Positions 41,718 through 42,116 of a DNA stretch of 42,116 nucleotides are shown here, in pieces. The notes under the pieces were generated by a model. The model saw only the letters and a list, made by a program, of their open reading frames with translations. It did not search any database and was not told the origin of the DNA. The translations under genes and the position numbers were made by a program. Each line of letters opens with the position of its first letter. Position 1 is the first letter of the stretch. The stretch comes from Saccoglossus kowalevskii (lineage: Eukaryota; Hemichordata; Enteropneusta; Harrimaniidae): assembly GCF_000003605.2 (NCBI RefSeq), contig NW_003120425.1, positions 63,998 to 106,113 on the forward strand, read 5' to 3'.

Positions 41718-42116
41718 AATAATAATAATAATAATAACTTTATTTAATTAAGCGCAACAATTCCAACATATGAAGATCAAAGGCGCTGATACAATAAACA
41801 ATCAGTCAAATATTAAAAGCACATTTAAATAAGTGCGTTTTCAGTCTGGATTTAAAAATGTCTACTGAAGGACTAGAACGAACAGACAGAGGTAATTCAT
41901 TAAAAAGTTTAGGACCTAAATTTTCAAAAGCACGGTCTTTGTATAACACCTTGGACTTTTTACTACACACCTGACGAGTTTTAATAAGAAACTTTGATTC
42001 AGATCTTAAACTACGACTAGGTACATAAAATTCGATTAATTCACATAGATAATTTGGGGCAAAACCATACAAAGATTTATACACTAGTAAAAGTAATTTG
42101 AAATTGATTCTTTGTA
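41718..42116 (-). mobile_element. 3' end of a LINE (non-LTR retrotransposon), cut by the window edge
   Basis: On the minus strand a reverse-transcriptase-type C-terminal frame is followed by about 85 bp of 3' UTR, then GCGCTTAATTAAATAAAGTT and a (TTA)n microsatellite at 41718-41741. A short 3' UTR ending in AATAAA-like sequence and a simple-repeat tail is typical of CR1/L2-type LINEs (family knowledge). The clade cannot be settled without the catalytic domain, which lies beyond the edge. Confidence 0.8.
41806..42116 (-). CDS. LINE reverse transcriptase polyprotein, C-terminal 102 residues (partial)
   Basis: The frame is open from the window edge through 102 codons to a stop at 41806-41808. 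Near its start it has FKLLLLVYKSLYGFAPNYL, then PSRSLRSESKFL, KVLYKDRAFENLGPKLFNEL and the end FKSRLKTHLFKCAFNI. This order (FK-LL-VYK-L-G-AP-YL; LRS; RAF---GPKL-N-LP--VR; FKS-LKTHLF) is the conserved region after the reverse transcriptase palm and thumb in many animal LINEs. The full protein copies LINE RNA into DNA at the target site. No internal stop or frameshift is seen, so the copy is fairly young or intact at this end. The upstream endonuclease and catalytic motifs are outside the window. Confidence 0.85.
   Translation of the reverse strand, partial: QRINFKLLLLVYKSLYGFAPNYLCELIEFYVPSRSLRSESKFLIKTRQVCSKKSKVLYKDRAFENLGPKLFNELPLSVRSSPSVDIFKSRLKTHLFKCAFNI

Noticed and set aside
1-42116. 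tRNA, rRNA and CRISPR features
   Set aside because: The GTTCGA occurrences seen (about 1664 and 35849) lie in repeats without a matching A box or cloverleaf. No rRNA core sequence was recognised. The tandem arrays have no spacer diversity and are minisatellites, not CRISPR.

Overview
The window looks like non-coding DNA from a eukaryotic, animal nuclear genome, most likely a mollusc and probably a bivalve. It is strongly AT-rich and has no operon-like packing or ribosome-binding sites. No reading frame is longer than about 140 codons, and no complete protein gene can be recognised. The mollusc/bivalve call is an inference from the repeats. Five copies have the layout of bivalve 'pearl' (Helentron-related) elements. 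There are also several palindromic TA-flanked MITEs ending in CTGTAAAA, a LINE tail ending in (TTA)n, and frequent TACATGTA octamers. The best reading is intergenic or long-intron sequence, possibly carrying a few small exons.

Layout. 1-2.7 kb: a possible LINE-like ORF tail at the left edge, then two pearl-like elements, the second nested inside an older element with inverted ends. 2.7-7.6 kb: unique AT-rich DNA with an old TTAA-flanked element, one exon-like 72-bp segment with good splice signals (5226-5297), and two palindromic MITEs joined end to end. 7.6-13.6 kb: three large minisatellites with periods of 36, 58 and 59 bp. 15-16.4 kb: a CpG-containing patch with a short ORF, then two MITE copies in opposite orientation. 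16.4-26.8 kb: mostly unique AT-rich DNA with scattered repeat fragments. 26.8-32.6 kb: three more pearl-like copies, all on the + strand like the first two, plus a retroposon tail. 35.7-36.3 kb: a 49-bp tandem array interrupted by a small TTAA-flanked transposon whose empty site can be read from neighbouring units. 37.4-38.1 kb: a CpG-rich patch with three ATGCAAAT octamers and a 68-codon ORF, the best candidate for a real gene start. 39.7-40.6 kb: a 34-bp array. 41.7-42.1 kb: the 3' end of a LINE on the minus strand, running off the right edge.

The only coding sequence assigned to a family is the LINE fragment at the right edge. Other ORFs are listed with low confidence or rejected. I see no rRNA, tRNA or CRISPR array, and no multi-gene system. 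The main interest lies in repeat architecture, nested insertions and a few candidate regulatory or exonic islands.
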